Assembly: GCA_037176725.1 (NCBI GenBank)
Contig: JAZBRS010000049.1
Location: 34,402,001-34,466,000 of the forward strand
Direction of reading: 5' to 3'
Length of the DNA: 64,000 bases
From: Posidonia oceanica
Lineage: Eukaryota > Streptophyta > Magnoliopsida > Alismatales > Posidoniaceae
Below, piece after piece: positions 42,150-52,761 of the stretch. The notes beneath the pieces were generated by a model. That model made no database searches and was not told where the DNA came from. It worked only from the letters and a program-made list of their open reading frames with translations. The position numbers were made by a program, and so were the translations under genes. Each line of letters opens with the position of its first letter. Position 1 is the first letter of the stretch.

Positions 42150-42600
42150 AGCCTCCTTTCTCTTCTTTTTCTTTTTTTCTTCTTCTTCTTCTTCCTTTTT
42201 CCTTCTCCTTTTCTTTCTCCTTTTTCCACTTTTTTTCTCCAAAGCCGAACCCACCTTCCTTCTCCCCTACTTTTTCTTTTCCCACTCCTTTTTCCACTTT
42301 TTTTTTTCTCCAAAGCCTAGCCCACCAGCACTCCCCTTCTCCTTCTTTCCTCTTTTCTTTCCTTTTTTCTCCACTTCCAGGCCCAGCCCATCTCCTTCCC
42401 TTCTTTTCCTTTTTTCCTTTTTTTCTTCCAAGCCCACCGGCCCACTCCAACCTTCTCCCTCCTTTCCCTCATTTTCATTTCTTTTTTCCCTCCTCCGCAG
42501 GCCCGGCCCACCTCCTTTTTTTCTTTTTTCTTCTTTTCTTTCTCAGCCCACTCCACTGCCCGACCTTTCCTCTCTTTTTTCTCCTCATTTTCCCTCCACC
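42150..42600 (+). repeat. Polypyrimidine tract in the LTR of element C
   Basis: About 450 bp dominated by TTTCTTC and CCTTTTT runs with recurring AAGCCCAGCCCACC-type breaks. The inverse counterpart in the solo LTR is the purine-rich stretch at about 61680-61870. Confidence 0.8.
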
Positions 42601-43739
42601 TTCAGCATTTGCAGAAGCCTCCCACTAGCAACAACACCCCCGACATGCACAACCTTCCACCTTCTTCCCCTTCACTTACTGCCTCTCCCATCCAACCATC
42701 TCCTCCTCCTCCTTTCTCGCTCTCCCAGCCTCTCCACGGCCAATCACAGCCTCCCTTTTCCTCTGCAAAAACCAAGCTTGCACCTTATCCTCTGCGGCCT
42801 TCCCTCCAACAAAACGATCTCCGTCTCCTCTAGATCCATTGGGTAGTGGCAGCATTTGGAGTAGAAGAAACCCAGCAATAGTAGCACCAGAGCCCAGCAA
42901 ACCCCACCTTCTTCTTCCGCAGCAACCCAACACAATAGCACCCTTTCTTTTTCTCCCTTGCAACCCTGGCATTCCCATGCACTCACTTAGCCTCCCACCA
43001 CCTTCCTTGGCCCTCCACGAAGCCCAGAGAGAGCCACCGGGGTCTTGAGAGAGCTACACCTGCAAAAGAAAGGGAAAAGGCCAGTTGGACCCATTTTTGC
43101 AAATCGGCAACAGAGAGGGAGGGAGGGCAATTAACTTGCCCTGGACCTTCCTCGGAGTTCCAGCAACCCCCTCCGATCTTCCCCAGCAGCCGTTGACGCC
43201 CGTAGCACTGCCCCGAGCCTCCACCGGACTCCCTGACCCAACTGAGGTCGGCAGCACGCTCCGACCATCGCCGCAGGTAACTGACCTTACCTTTGAGCTC
43301 CATGCATGCCTACCTTGCTTCCTAGCTAGCTAGAAGTAGGTTTAGAGCCTTAGGTTAGCTTTTCGTCGCCGTCGCGACAGTCGTCTTCTCCGATGAGCTT
43401 CTGCAGCGCCGCCGGGCTCCCAGCTAGCTCCGACCTTCTGGATTGCACCCCGAGCACCGCCGCACCTCCAGCAACACAGCCTAGCACCGCCCGAGCGCCG
43501 CAGCAGCCTCTTGCGCCAGCTCTGCCTCCGACCTCCTCTGCAGCAGACCGCCGAGGCCGATAGCACGCTCTGACCACCCTCCTGTGCCGCTGAAGCCACC
43601 GGAGCACTCGCACGCATCGCCTCCAGCCTCCGTGTGCCCCATCACTGCCGTGCGCCTGCTGCTGCGCCGCCGCTTGCCTTCTTCTCCGACACAGTGCTGC
43701 AGCTGTTCGTGGAACACTGTAGCTGGTTTAAGTTAAATG

Positions 43740-44500
43740 CTTTTGATTTTTAGTTATTTGTTGCATTGCATGTAGGTCCTTAAGTTTACTTTTGTTTGCT
43801 TTTAGGTCTTGCCATCAATTGCATTCATTTAATCTGCATTTAAAACATTACTGCATTGCATTAAATATTTGCATTTTTAAATTATTGCATATAGGTCCTT
43901 CACGCATTCATTTAAATGCTATTTTAAATCATGCATTGCAATAAGGTCCTTAGCTTTAGTTTATTTGCATATTAGTCCACCAGTTGATTGAAAAGCATTT
44001 AATTTGCATTTTTAATCATATTGCATTGCATAAAACATCTGCATGTTTTAATAATTGCATTTAGGTCCAGTCACATGTCAACTGTAATTTAAATGTGATT
44101 TTTTAACCTTATTACATTGTAATAAAGCCCTCTGGGTTTTAATTTTTACATTTAGGTCTAATTGGGTTTCAATTGTGATTTAAAAGTGAATTTTAAACCT
44201 TATTACATTGCAATAAAGCCCTGCAAGTTGCAATAATTGCACTTAGGTCCAGTTTTCTTACAATTATGATTTAATATGCAATTTCAAACCTTATTACATT
44301 GTAATAAAGTCCAGCAAGTTTTCATTATTGCATTTAGGTCCAGTTTGCTTCCAACTGTGATTTAAATGCAATTTTGAACTTTATTACATTGCAATAAAGT
44401 CTTGCAACTTATGATTATTACATTTAAGCCTTTTGCACATGCATGCATCATTTAAATGGCATTTTTAAACCATATTGCATTGCATTAAAGCCCAACAGTT
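43740..44500 (+). repeat. 90-bp tandem repeats in the LTR of element C
   Basis: ATTACATTGTAATAAAG (itself an inverted repeat) recurs at 44111, 44202, 44293 and 44383, a period of 90-91 bp, with CATTTAGGTCC in each unit; more degenerate units extend on both sides. The solo LTR shows matching degenerate repeats at about 59400-60180. Confidence 0.85.
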
Positions 44501-45159
44501 TTCCTGAATTGCATGTCAGTCCACATTGTCAACTGTTGTTTGTTTGCATACCTGTTTTGCATTGCACTTAGGTCCTGCATGTTTTTTAAAACTACATTTA
44601 GGTCCTTTCCTTGCATTATTGCATGCATATCATTTGATCAATGTTGCATTTAGCCATTGCTTGCATATTGCTCTGCTGCATCTTCATCTTTGCATGCATT
44701 TACTCTGTTGCATTGCATTTTGCCATGTTTTGCACTTAGGCCCCTGCATTTACCTAAATTGCACATAGGTCCCTGCATTTGCATTCTTGCAAGCATAGCA
44801 CCCCCATAGCATTGCATATAGTTCCCATGCATCCATTTAGGCATCGTTAGCCTCCTAACATGTAAGACACCTTGCATTGCACACACATAGGGCTAATTTG
44901 CACTTAGACCCCTGCCTAGTCCACTTTTTGCTGGCCCTTGAGCCATCTGACTTGAAACCTGAATAACTTTTGATCGGACCGTTGGATCTTCACGATCTAA
45001 CTATCCTGGTCTTCCTGGTTGGATGATCTTTCATTCTAACCAAAGTTATCTTAGATCAGGCCTTAGATCTTCAAGATAAGCCCATTTGAATCACTGCATA
45101 GCACTCATTGCCTTATCATTTGCATTGCATGCATCGTTTTCGAGATTTGTTTTCTCGTG

Positions 45160-45340
45160 CATGTAGATTAGGCTTTGTCGCACCAGCTTTTGTTTTCTTC
45201 TACATATCGCTTGCATTGCATCGTTTTCCGCACCAACTTTTGTTTTCCTTTGCATATCGCTTGCATTGCATCGTTTTCTGCGTCCGCCTTTGTTTTCTTT
45301 TGCATGTCGCTTGCATTGCATTTTTCCTCATTGTTTTGTT
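45160..45340 (+). repeat. 50-bp tandem repeats in the LTR of element C
   Basis: Three units of TTTTGTTTTC...TATCGCTTGCATTGCATCG with the CGC at 45208, 45258 and 45308, a period of 50 bp. The solo LTR has an unrelated-length (30-bp) array in the corresponding place. Confidence 0.8.
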
Positions 45341-45922
45341 TTATCACCTGCATTTGCATTAGGGCGATGATGCTTACTGCCTAGGAGTTCTCACGAACCA
45401 AGGCTTGCCCATTCGGAACACTAGCAGCGTGGCTGAGCACATAGATAGCACGTTTAATTTCCCATGCACAGCATTCAGGCATTTAGGCATTTAAGCATTA
45501 GGCATGCATCTTTTGGCATATGCGAGCGAGCTAAGCCTAGAAAGACCGATTCTCAGACGTATTGGGGGTGCCTAACACCTTCCCCGTGTGTAACAGGAGC
45601 CCTTACCCTGTCTCTTGGCGTGCAATGACCGTATTGCCCTTATCCTAGGCACGAGTCACATTTGCATTGCATTTGCATTCTTTCTTTCTTTCTTTCTGTT
45701 TGGCATGATTTATCATGTTTCCCCTGGTTTTCCTTGTCTCCCAATTTAATAGACATGGTGGCGACTCTAATTTGTCTTATCTTTTCTTTTTTCTTTTCTG
45801 CCAGTGTTTCCGAGTCGAGTTTCCTTCCTCGGATTCAACCGCATATAGTGAACCTAGTTCTGATCGGTGCACGCGAGCTTTGGCATCGTGCATGGATGAT
45901 TCAAATTTCAGGATTACTACAG

Positions 45923-45940
45923 TGGCGACTCCGCTGGGGA
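45923..45940 (+). promoter_or_regulatory. Primer binding site of element C
   Basis: TGGCGACTCCGCTGGGGA begins one base after the LTR end CA. This is close to the tRNA-Arg primer site typical of Ogre elements. Confidence 0.85.
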
Positions 45941-47058
45941 AGCTGTGCCTCGGCTTTCGCTTCTGGCTTTCTCACCGCTTGCATTTTGCATTTCTTTGCT
46001 TGCCTTGTGCTTTTGCATGCCTTGCTTGTTTGCTTGCTTGCCTGTTTATTTACTTGCTTTATGTCTTGCTTGCTTGCATTGCTTTATTTCTCGCATTATG
46101 CATGCCTAAATACCTACTTGGCGCACTATGCATGCCTTTTGAGTGGTGAATGCTTTGTTTTACACAATTACTATGCCACTGCACCTGCACATACCATGAT
46201 AAAAGTTTTCCCTTCACTATCATGTCCACTACACTTGCACATGCCATGCCCATGCTTTTTGCCTTGCTGTGTGATTGGTTGCATGCCATGACTTCTTGTT
46301 TCTCTCCCTTTTGCATATGCCATGCCTAGGATAGTAGAAACATGCTTGCTCCCCTCTGGCTTAATTTAAAAGCAACAATAAAGCCAAGCAATAACATCTA
46401 AGCAAAACTTGCAATTTTTCCCCTTTGGTTAATAAAATGCAAGTAAAACACTCTAAAGCATTCACATGAGCATCATTCTAGAAAGCATGCATCCTCTCTT
46501 CTGAGTTTACCCATAGTCTGAGAAGGATAGTTCCAGTCGCTTGCTCCATCGCTTTGGCTTGGCGCAAGTTGGTCGGTCTATCCCCCCTTGTCAAGGGTCG
46601 CGTGGGTGTGAGTAGAGAGTACCGCCCATGCTTTGGTAGGGCCGAGGCTGCTAAAGCACCACCCCGTCACTACCTGTGCTTCTGCCAGGATTTAGATGGG
46701 GACCCACTCTCTTCTGACCTGGAGTCTGCATAAACCCATTACCCATGAGGGCGTCCTAGTAGGTCATCTACTCAGGACATGCACGGTGAGAGAGTGCATA
46801 CTAGGACATTCATTTGCATTGTATGCCATTCATATCACCCTAATCACTTGCATTTTGTTCAGGTGCTAACCTGATTTGCTTCGCCTGTCTGCAGGTAGGT
46901 ACGAGGTCCTCTGCTGGAGCTCAAGCATCTCTGTCCCGGGCAGCTCCCCGTGGTCCCCCTCTTTTCTCGGGCTTTTCGTCGCTTCGACGATAGCTCGTCT
47001 TAAGACTCGTGCGCCTTCTTTTCACCGTAGCCCTATCCTTGCCCGCTTGCGTTTAGCT
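45941..47058 (+). other. Leader of element C
   Basis: About 1.1 kb between PBS and the gag ATG, with TTGCTTGC and GCATGCC simple repeats and no recognised gene. Confidence 0.55.
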
Positions 47059-48585
47059 ATGGCCCAGCGTGCCAGCGGGCCTCTTGCTTCTGTTGCACCA
47101 GAGGAGTTTTCGACTTCAGTCCCTCCTACTGCTGCAGCTTCCCCTTCTTGCCATGCATTCCATTGCCGGTTGCATGACGATCCTCTGCATACCACGGGGG
47201 AACCGCAGGTCCTAGCCGGTCTGGAGCCCGTCACCGATTCTGTCGTGGTGACTGCCACTCGAGCTCTGGATACCCTGCCTCTCGCCCCTTCCTCAGGCTT
47301 TCCTGTTTCAGGAACTCAGTCGGCTGCGGCTACTTCTGTTGTAGGGTCTGTCCCTCTCTGCTCTTTTGCTCTCGTGCCCCCTTCAGCAGCTATACCCTTG
47401 CATCCCGGCTCGTCGACCGACGAGCCCTTTGCCATGCAAGCACGACATCTGGGGGCTCCGACCTAGAGGTTGCAGGGCATGGCCCTTTCTTCTGGTCCTG
47501 CTCCTTCTTTTGCTCATCCCCTGACCCTTGAGGTTCCGATGCAGCCTTCTGTAGTTTGGCAGGCTCACCACACTGCACTTCCACCCTTACCACCGCCCCA
47601 GCTCCTCATAGCTTCGGCGATGGGGGCACCTTATCGGCCTCTTGCACCTACACAGCACTTTGCACAGCATGCAACTCCTTCATTTGGTGGCCAACCTTTT
47701 GGATTGGTAGGAGCACAGCAACCCTCAGGCCCGTTGCTTGGCACCGAGCCAGTGCAACAGCTGCTGCTCCCACACACTGCACAACACACTGCACAGCATG
47801 CCTTTTATTCTCCCCCTTTGCATCAAAATATTCAGGCTCCTACATGCATATCACTGCACTTTGCATCCTCACACGAGTATGCTAGCCCTCACGCTACGAC
47901 ACCAGATGGCGTGACGGTGGATCCGAAGGAGCGCTTTCGTGCGACCCACACAACATACAGGGCACCTGCCTTAGCTGCACCAGTCTCGACAGTAGCAACC
48001 TCAAATGCCCTCCTTACCAGGATGGGTGATCTAGAGAGAGCACTTCATCAAGTGCAAGGCTAGGACCGCCAGCCCTACCAATTCCGGGACCTCTACTACT
48101 TTCCAGAGGCGACACTCCCAGCGAAGTTCAAAATCCTGGAATTTGCAAAATACAATGGTAGAGGCTGCCCAATCGCACATCTGAAGGCGTACTGCAGCAA
48201 CCTCGTCTAGCTCCAGCATGACGATAGGTTGCTGATACGTTTGTTCCAGAAGAGTTTGATGGGCCCTGCTCTTAAGTGGTTCGTATCACTTGACATGGCT
48301 ACCATCAAAACTTGGGGCGACCTTTCCCAAGCATTCCTAGAGCAATTTTCCTTCAATTTTGACTTGATCCCTAGGCGCAAGGATCTTGTCGCTTTTAAGC
48401 AGAAGCCCCACAAATCATTCGGGGAGTATGTCGGTTGCAGGCGTACCTTAGCCTCCTTGGTCAAAAATAAACCCTTCGAGGAGGAGTCTATTGAGATCAT
48501 CACCAGGGCAGCACAACCAGCGACTGGGGGACTGCTTAGCATCCAACCTGTCACTAACCTTGCATCGCTAGAATCTTATTGTTAA
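47059..48585 (+). pseudogene. gag: Gag of element C (degraded, 3' truncated)
   Basis: The frame from ATG 47059 (MAQRASGPLAS) has a Ser/Pro/Ala-rich N-terminal half, then a Tat/Ogre capsid domain at about 48110-48550 (KFKILEFAKYNGRGCPIAHL, FQKSLMGPALKWFVSLD, IKTWGDLSQAFLEQFSFNFD, KSFGEYV). TAG codons at 47464-47466, 48061-48063 and about 48208 interrupt it, all consistent with CAG to TAG. The coding match stops at about 48550-48585, where an AT-rich satellite-like sequence begins. No zinc knuckle, protease or pol remains. Confidence 0.82.
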
Positions 48586-49215
48586 TTGATAAAATGGAAG
48601 AAATCTTGAAATTTTTTGCAATTTTGGTAGAAATCATCAAAATTGTGTAAAAATGACGTACAGAAGTGTTTTTGGTATATAACATTGCAAAATAGAAAAA
48701 TCGTTGTTTGTTAATTTCAAAAAAGTAATTGGAGAATTCAAAAATAAAAAAGTCAAACTTTTTTAAAGTTCGAAAACCAGTAAGCCTTTAGAAATTGAGT
48801 ATGAGCTGACAAAAGTGTATCGAATTCAAGGAAATATCGATAATAGAAATATAGAGGTGGAAAATATAATACACCTATGAAAAGATTCATCTAATATAAA
48901 TGACATGTAAATGTTTAATAAAACTCATCTTAATAAAAAGTTAAACTTTTTTGTCAAATCGAAAACTGTCTATCATCTAGTATTTTATTTGAATGACATC
49001 GAATGTCACCAAAACATGACTCACAGATAATGTAGGTCGTAATGTTAACCCAAACTGTTAACTAACACCTACTGTTTTTTGATAAAATGGAAGAAATCTC
49101 AAAAGATTTTGTAATTTTCGTAGAAATTTTATAAATTACGTAAAACTCATGTAGAGATGTGTAGTTGGTATATATAATGCAAAATAGATAAATCGTTGTA
49201 TGTAATTGTCAAAAA
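48586..49215. repeat. AT-rich satellite-like fragment
   Basis: GATAAAATGGAAGAAATCT occurs at 48592 and again at 49081, followed by about 130 bp of clear similarity, giving a direct repeat with a 489-bp period. Inside it AAAAAGTCAAACTTTTTT (48749) and AAAAAGTTAAACTTTTTT (48936) suggest a shorter sub-period of about 187 bp. It is AT-rich and unrelated to the elements on either side. Only about 1.25 units are present. Confidence 0.65.
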
Positions 49216-49590
49216 ACAGAGGAGAGGTCTGGCGATTGGAGGTGACTACTGGCTGTGCTTAGGGCTCCAGCGTTCACCGCCTGTACGGCGGCCTCCGGTG
49301 TCCTTTTGGTGTTTCTGAGGTGCGGTTGGTGGGCCCCATGATCAGCACACAATCGGTTTTGCTTGGGGGGTAGGTTTTCTGCAGCTTTCTTCTTCCTCGA
49401 GAATTAGGGTTCCGGTTGCGAATTTTCGATTTTCGTCGGCTGGCTTCGGTTGCTTCTGGGATTGGCTCAAGGTGATCGAGGTCTCTCCTCGGCGGTCTAC
49501 AGTGGTTCTCAACTAGTAGACGCTAGGGTTGCGGTGGTGCAATTGGTTTTCCATCTCTAGTTCGTGTGTTTCTTGTTGGGTTCTTTTCTA

Positions 49591-50895
49591 ATGGATGAAT
49601 CTGGTGGTGGACATTCCCGTAAGGAGGGTCGGTCTTTTGCGGAGGCGTTGCGTGGTTCACCGGTGGTTGATGACTTTGCGGTTTGGGAGCCATCGACGAA
49701 GTTTGGGAGGCTGGCCATTATATTATCTTCGGTGGAGGTGGCGAAGCTTTCTTTGCTGTTCAAAACGGCCTTGATATTCAAGTTCTTCTCGTCACATATT
49801 CCTTCATCTAAGGTCCAGAAGGCTCTGTCAAACTAGGGTGTTAGAGGGGCTGTGGATATTAACGTGATTGATCGTAGACATCTTCTTGTTAAGTTTGCAA
49901 TGGAATCTGATTTTCTAAAGATTTATACCAGAGAAAAATGGATAATGAGGGGACAGGTCTTGAAGATCTTTAGGTGGACTCCTTGGTTCTGGCCAGGTAC
50001 CGAGAATAATGTCGCGCCGGTCTGGATTGCTCTTCCAGCTCTACCGCAATGTTACTATAAGGCTGGGTTCATCAAATCCGTTGCAAAGGTGTATGGTCCT
50101 CTATTGTGTATTGCTTCGGTCACCTCTTCACAATCGACGGCTGTTTGTGCTCGATTCTGTGTGGATCTCGACCTAACTAAGGAGTATCGTACTAAGATCT
50201 ATGTGGGAACGGAATCGGATGGGGAATTTCAGCCTATAAAATTTGAAAACCAACCAATGTTTAGCAAGCTTTGCCAGAAGAGAGGTCACTTGGAAAATGC
50301 TTGTGGTAGGAATCCAGAGAAGAAAACCCTAGCTGCTACTGCTACTCATGTGGAGGGTGCCAACCGTGTTAACCATAAGCAAGCTAATGGTAATATTCAA
50401 GTTAGGGCTACTAATGGAAGGGGTAAAGGGAAAAAAATATGGAAGGCTACAAGTAGAATTTTGAATTTGGAGGATATCTGGACAAACTCAGACCATGTAG
50501 AAGTTCCCATTTCTATAGTTTTTGAGACTCTTAAAAAGGATCTCGTGGTGGCTGAAAAACCAACATTCTCTTGGGATGAAGATTCAGAGGTGAGAGATAT
50601 GTTGCGTGCTGTGTTTCATGAAGATGAGGATGATGGTGTTGTTAGTGCTGTCCAAGTTCCAGTGGCTGTGCATAATGAAAAAGCTACAAGTTTGTGTTCC
50701 ACTAGGGTGGATGTGCAGTTACTGGAAGTGGGTGAACCTCTTAGTGCTTCTAAGGTTTCTAAAAAGATGGGTCCTGATGATGCTGGTGGGAGTGGGTTCA
50801 ACAACCTTGTTATGATAAACAGTTGTATCAGTACTTCTTTGGGTGACCGGGACGAAATGGTTATGAGCAATGACACCATGCAGGAGGATATCTAA
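49591..50895 (+). pseudogene. LINE ORF1: DUF4283-like RNA-binding protein with zinc knuckle
   Basis: Starts at ATG 49591 (MDESGGGHSRKEGRSFAEALRG), with one TAG at 49834-49836 and then open to TAA 50893-50895; both halves are in one frame. The middle matches the DUF4283 pattern (HLLVKFAMESDFLKIYTREKW, RGQVLKIFRWTPWF, WIALPALPQCYY). The following knuckle keeps C-x4-H-x4-C (CQKRGHLENAC) but the first Cys is Ser (SKLC). Such ORF1 proteins bind LINE RNA. The acidic C-terminal part is not recognised. Confidence 0.85.
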
Positions 50896-51070
50896 TGTTC
50901 GGTGAGTGAAATAGAAGCTATTTGTACCAACAAACGTCGATGTGGTAGGCCAAGGAAAAATGAGGTGCTTCAAAAAAAAAATGGATCATGTTCTTTGAAG
51001 GAGTCATCTGGAGTTACTACTCGAAGTAAGTCGCTCCCTAGCTTTCATAATTCATTTAATATTTTATCAA

Positions 51071-52761
51071 ATGAAGAAGATCATATGGAATGCTAGAGGA
51101 GTGGGTAATCGGCCGATAGTTAGGAGGTTGAAATATCTTGTTAATATTCATAAGCCTTATATGCTAGCTGTTCTTGAACCTATGATTGATGTTAGTTAGA
51201 GTGAGGATATCATGAGGGAGATGGGTTTTGATAAGTTTTATGCTAATAATGAAGGGGTTGCCAAAATATGGGTGTTTGGTAGAGCTTCAAATCAAATGGA
51301 GGTTGTGAGGGTGTTTGAGCAGGCTTTAACTATTTCTATGTTTGATAGTAATATTGGTTCTAAGGTTTTTATCACTATTATCTATGCCAGTTGTGATGGG
51401 ATGCAACATAGGGGTCTGTGGGAGCATTTATTTTCTCTTGCAGAGATGAATTTTCAGAGGCCTTGGTTTGTGGTTGGTGACTTTAATTCTGTTTTATCTG
51501 TTTCTGAAAAGAAGGGTGGAAACTTTCCAAGGCAGATCTATTTAAATGAATTCAGTGATTGTTTGTCCTCTTGCATGCTTGATGATGCTGGTTATATAGG
51601 TTCTCAGTTTACTTGGTGCAATAATCAGATGGGTGAGGACAGGATTATGGCCAGATTAGACAGGTGTCTGGTTAACTTGCATTGTCATTCTCTGTAGGTC
51701 AAAGTCACTAATCTTCCTCGTTCCCATTTGGATCATGCTCCTATTTTGGTGGATGTTTCAAAACAAGATGACTTTGGTCCTACTCCTTTCAAATTTCTGG
51801 ATGTCTGGCTTGATGATGCATCTTGTTTATAGGTCATTAAGCAATCCTGGGATTCTCCTGTGGTGGATTATGATGACATGTCTTTAAGATGGTTCCTCAA
51901 ATTATTTCGGCTGAAAAAGACTTTAAAGATCTGGAACAAAGAGAAGTTTGGTAATATTTTTGATAATGTGAAGAAGGCTGAGGAAAGACTTGTAGATGTT
52001 CAGAGGACTCTGGATGAGAATTTCTGTTCTGAGAATATGCAACAGGTTAGTTCTACTATGCAAAACTTGGATTTTGCTCTTCTTCGGGAAGAGAAGTTCT
52101 GGTTATAGAAGGCTCGTTGTAATTGGTTGAAAGAGGGTGACAAGAATACTGCTTTTTTCCATAATACTGTCAAGCAGTGGCGTAGTCGGTCATCCATTCA
52201 TGCCATCAAAGATAGTAGAGACGTCTGGGTTCATGATACTAAGCAGATACAAGACGTGGGCATTGAATTTTTTAAAGATCTTTTTACTTCTGAAGGGTGC
52301 TCAGTGGATGATTCTTTGCTGGATTGTATTCCTTAATCTCTGAGGAGGATTGTTTACCTATTACTGCGCTACCAGATATGGAGGAAATTTATGGTACTCT
52401 TCAGTCCATGCCTGTGGGGGCGACTATAGGTCCTGATGGGTTTTCTTTCTCTTTCTATTTGGCAGCTTGGAATGTTATTAAGGATGACTTATTTGCCTTG
52501 ATAAAGTTTTTCTATGTTGGTGGGAAATTGCATAGAAGTATTCCTACTTCTATGATCTATCTTATTCCAAAAGTTGATAGCCCTATTAGTTTTGCGCAGT
52601 TCAGACCTATCAGTGTGGGGAATGTACCTTCCAAACTGTGTTCTAAGATCTTGAATAATAGGCTTGTCTCTTGGCTTCCAAAGTTGATCAATAATGAGCA
52701 GGCTGGTTTTGTTAAAGGAAGGAACATTTATGATCATATTTAGTTGGCACATGAGCTGATT
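51071..52761 (+). pseudogene. LINE ORF2: AP-like endonuclease and partial reverse transcriptase
   Basis: ATG at 51071 (MKKIIWNARGVGNRPIVRRL). Endonuclease blocks follow: WNARG, LEPM, FITIIYAS, VVGDFNSVLS, DAGYIGSQFTWCNN, RLDRCLVN and SHLDHAPIL. TAG stops lie at about 51197, 51695, 51830, 52106 and 52741, a TAA at 52334, and a one-base frameshift near 52330. The RT part begins with MPVGATIGPDGFSFSFY and FRPISVGNVPSKLCSKILNNRL. It is cut before the YADD box by the inserted element. Every stop is one transition from Gln or Trp. Confidence 0.88.

Larger units (their letters stand above)
41838..45921 (+). repeat. 4.08-kb LTR of element C
   Basis: Starts TGTAGACATCCC and ends GGATTACTACA one base before the PBS. 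Contents in order: AAACCCTA-rich array (41925-42135), polypyrimidine tract (42150-42600), GC-richer middle, 90-bp tandem repeats (43740-44500), 50-bp tandem repeats (45160-45340) and a PBS-like copy at 45759-45767. It is homologous, in inverse orientation, to the solo LTR at 57580-63361. The flanks GCATC and GTGGC are not a target duplication. ORFs inside are artefacts of repeats. Confidence 0.87.
41050..48585 (+). mobile_element. Element C: Ogre-type Ty3/Gypsy fragment (3' tail, long LTR, PBS, gag)
   Basis: The order is internal 3' tail (41050-41837), polypurine tract, 4,084-bp LTR (41838-45921), PBS (45923-45940), leader and broken gag (to about 48585). Having a polypurine tract on the left and a PBS on the right of a single LTR means the LTR is shared by two element bodies, or the piece was made by recombination. 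Element A is inserted in or next to the left tail; the right side stops in a satellite-like sequence. Confidence 0.8.
49216..52761 (+). mobile_element. L1-type plant LINE, 3' part cut off by an LTR element
   Basis: GC-richer 5' UTR (49216-49590), ORF1 (49591-50895) and ORF2 (from 51071) with endonuclease and the start of RT. ORF2 ends abruptly at 52761, where TGTAACGACC of the next element begins. No poly-A tail is in the window. Stops are nearly all TAG. Confidence 0.88.

Noticed and set aside
42145..42846. 233-codon plus-strand ORF rich in Phe/Ser/Leu
   Set aside because: Produced by the polypyrimidine tract of the element-C LTR; no domain and simple composition.
45662..46291. 209-codon plus-strand ORF spanning LTR end and PBS
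   Set aside because: It crosses the LTR/PBS junction and consists of TTGC/CATGC-type repeats; not a protein gene.
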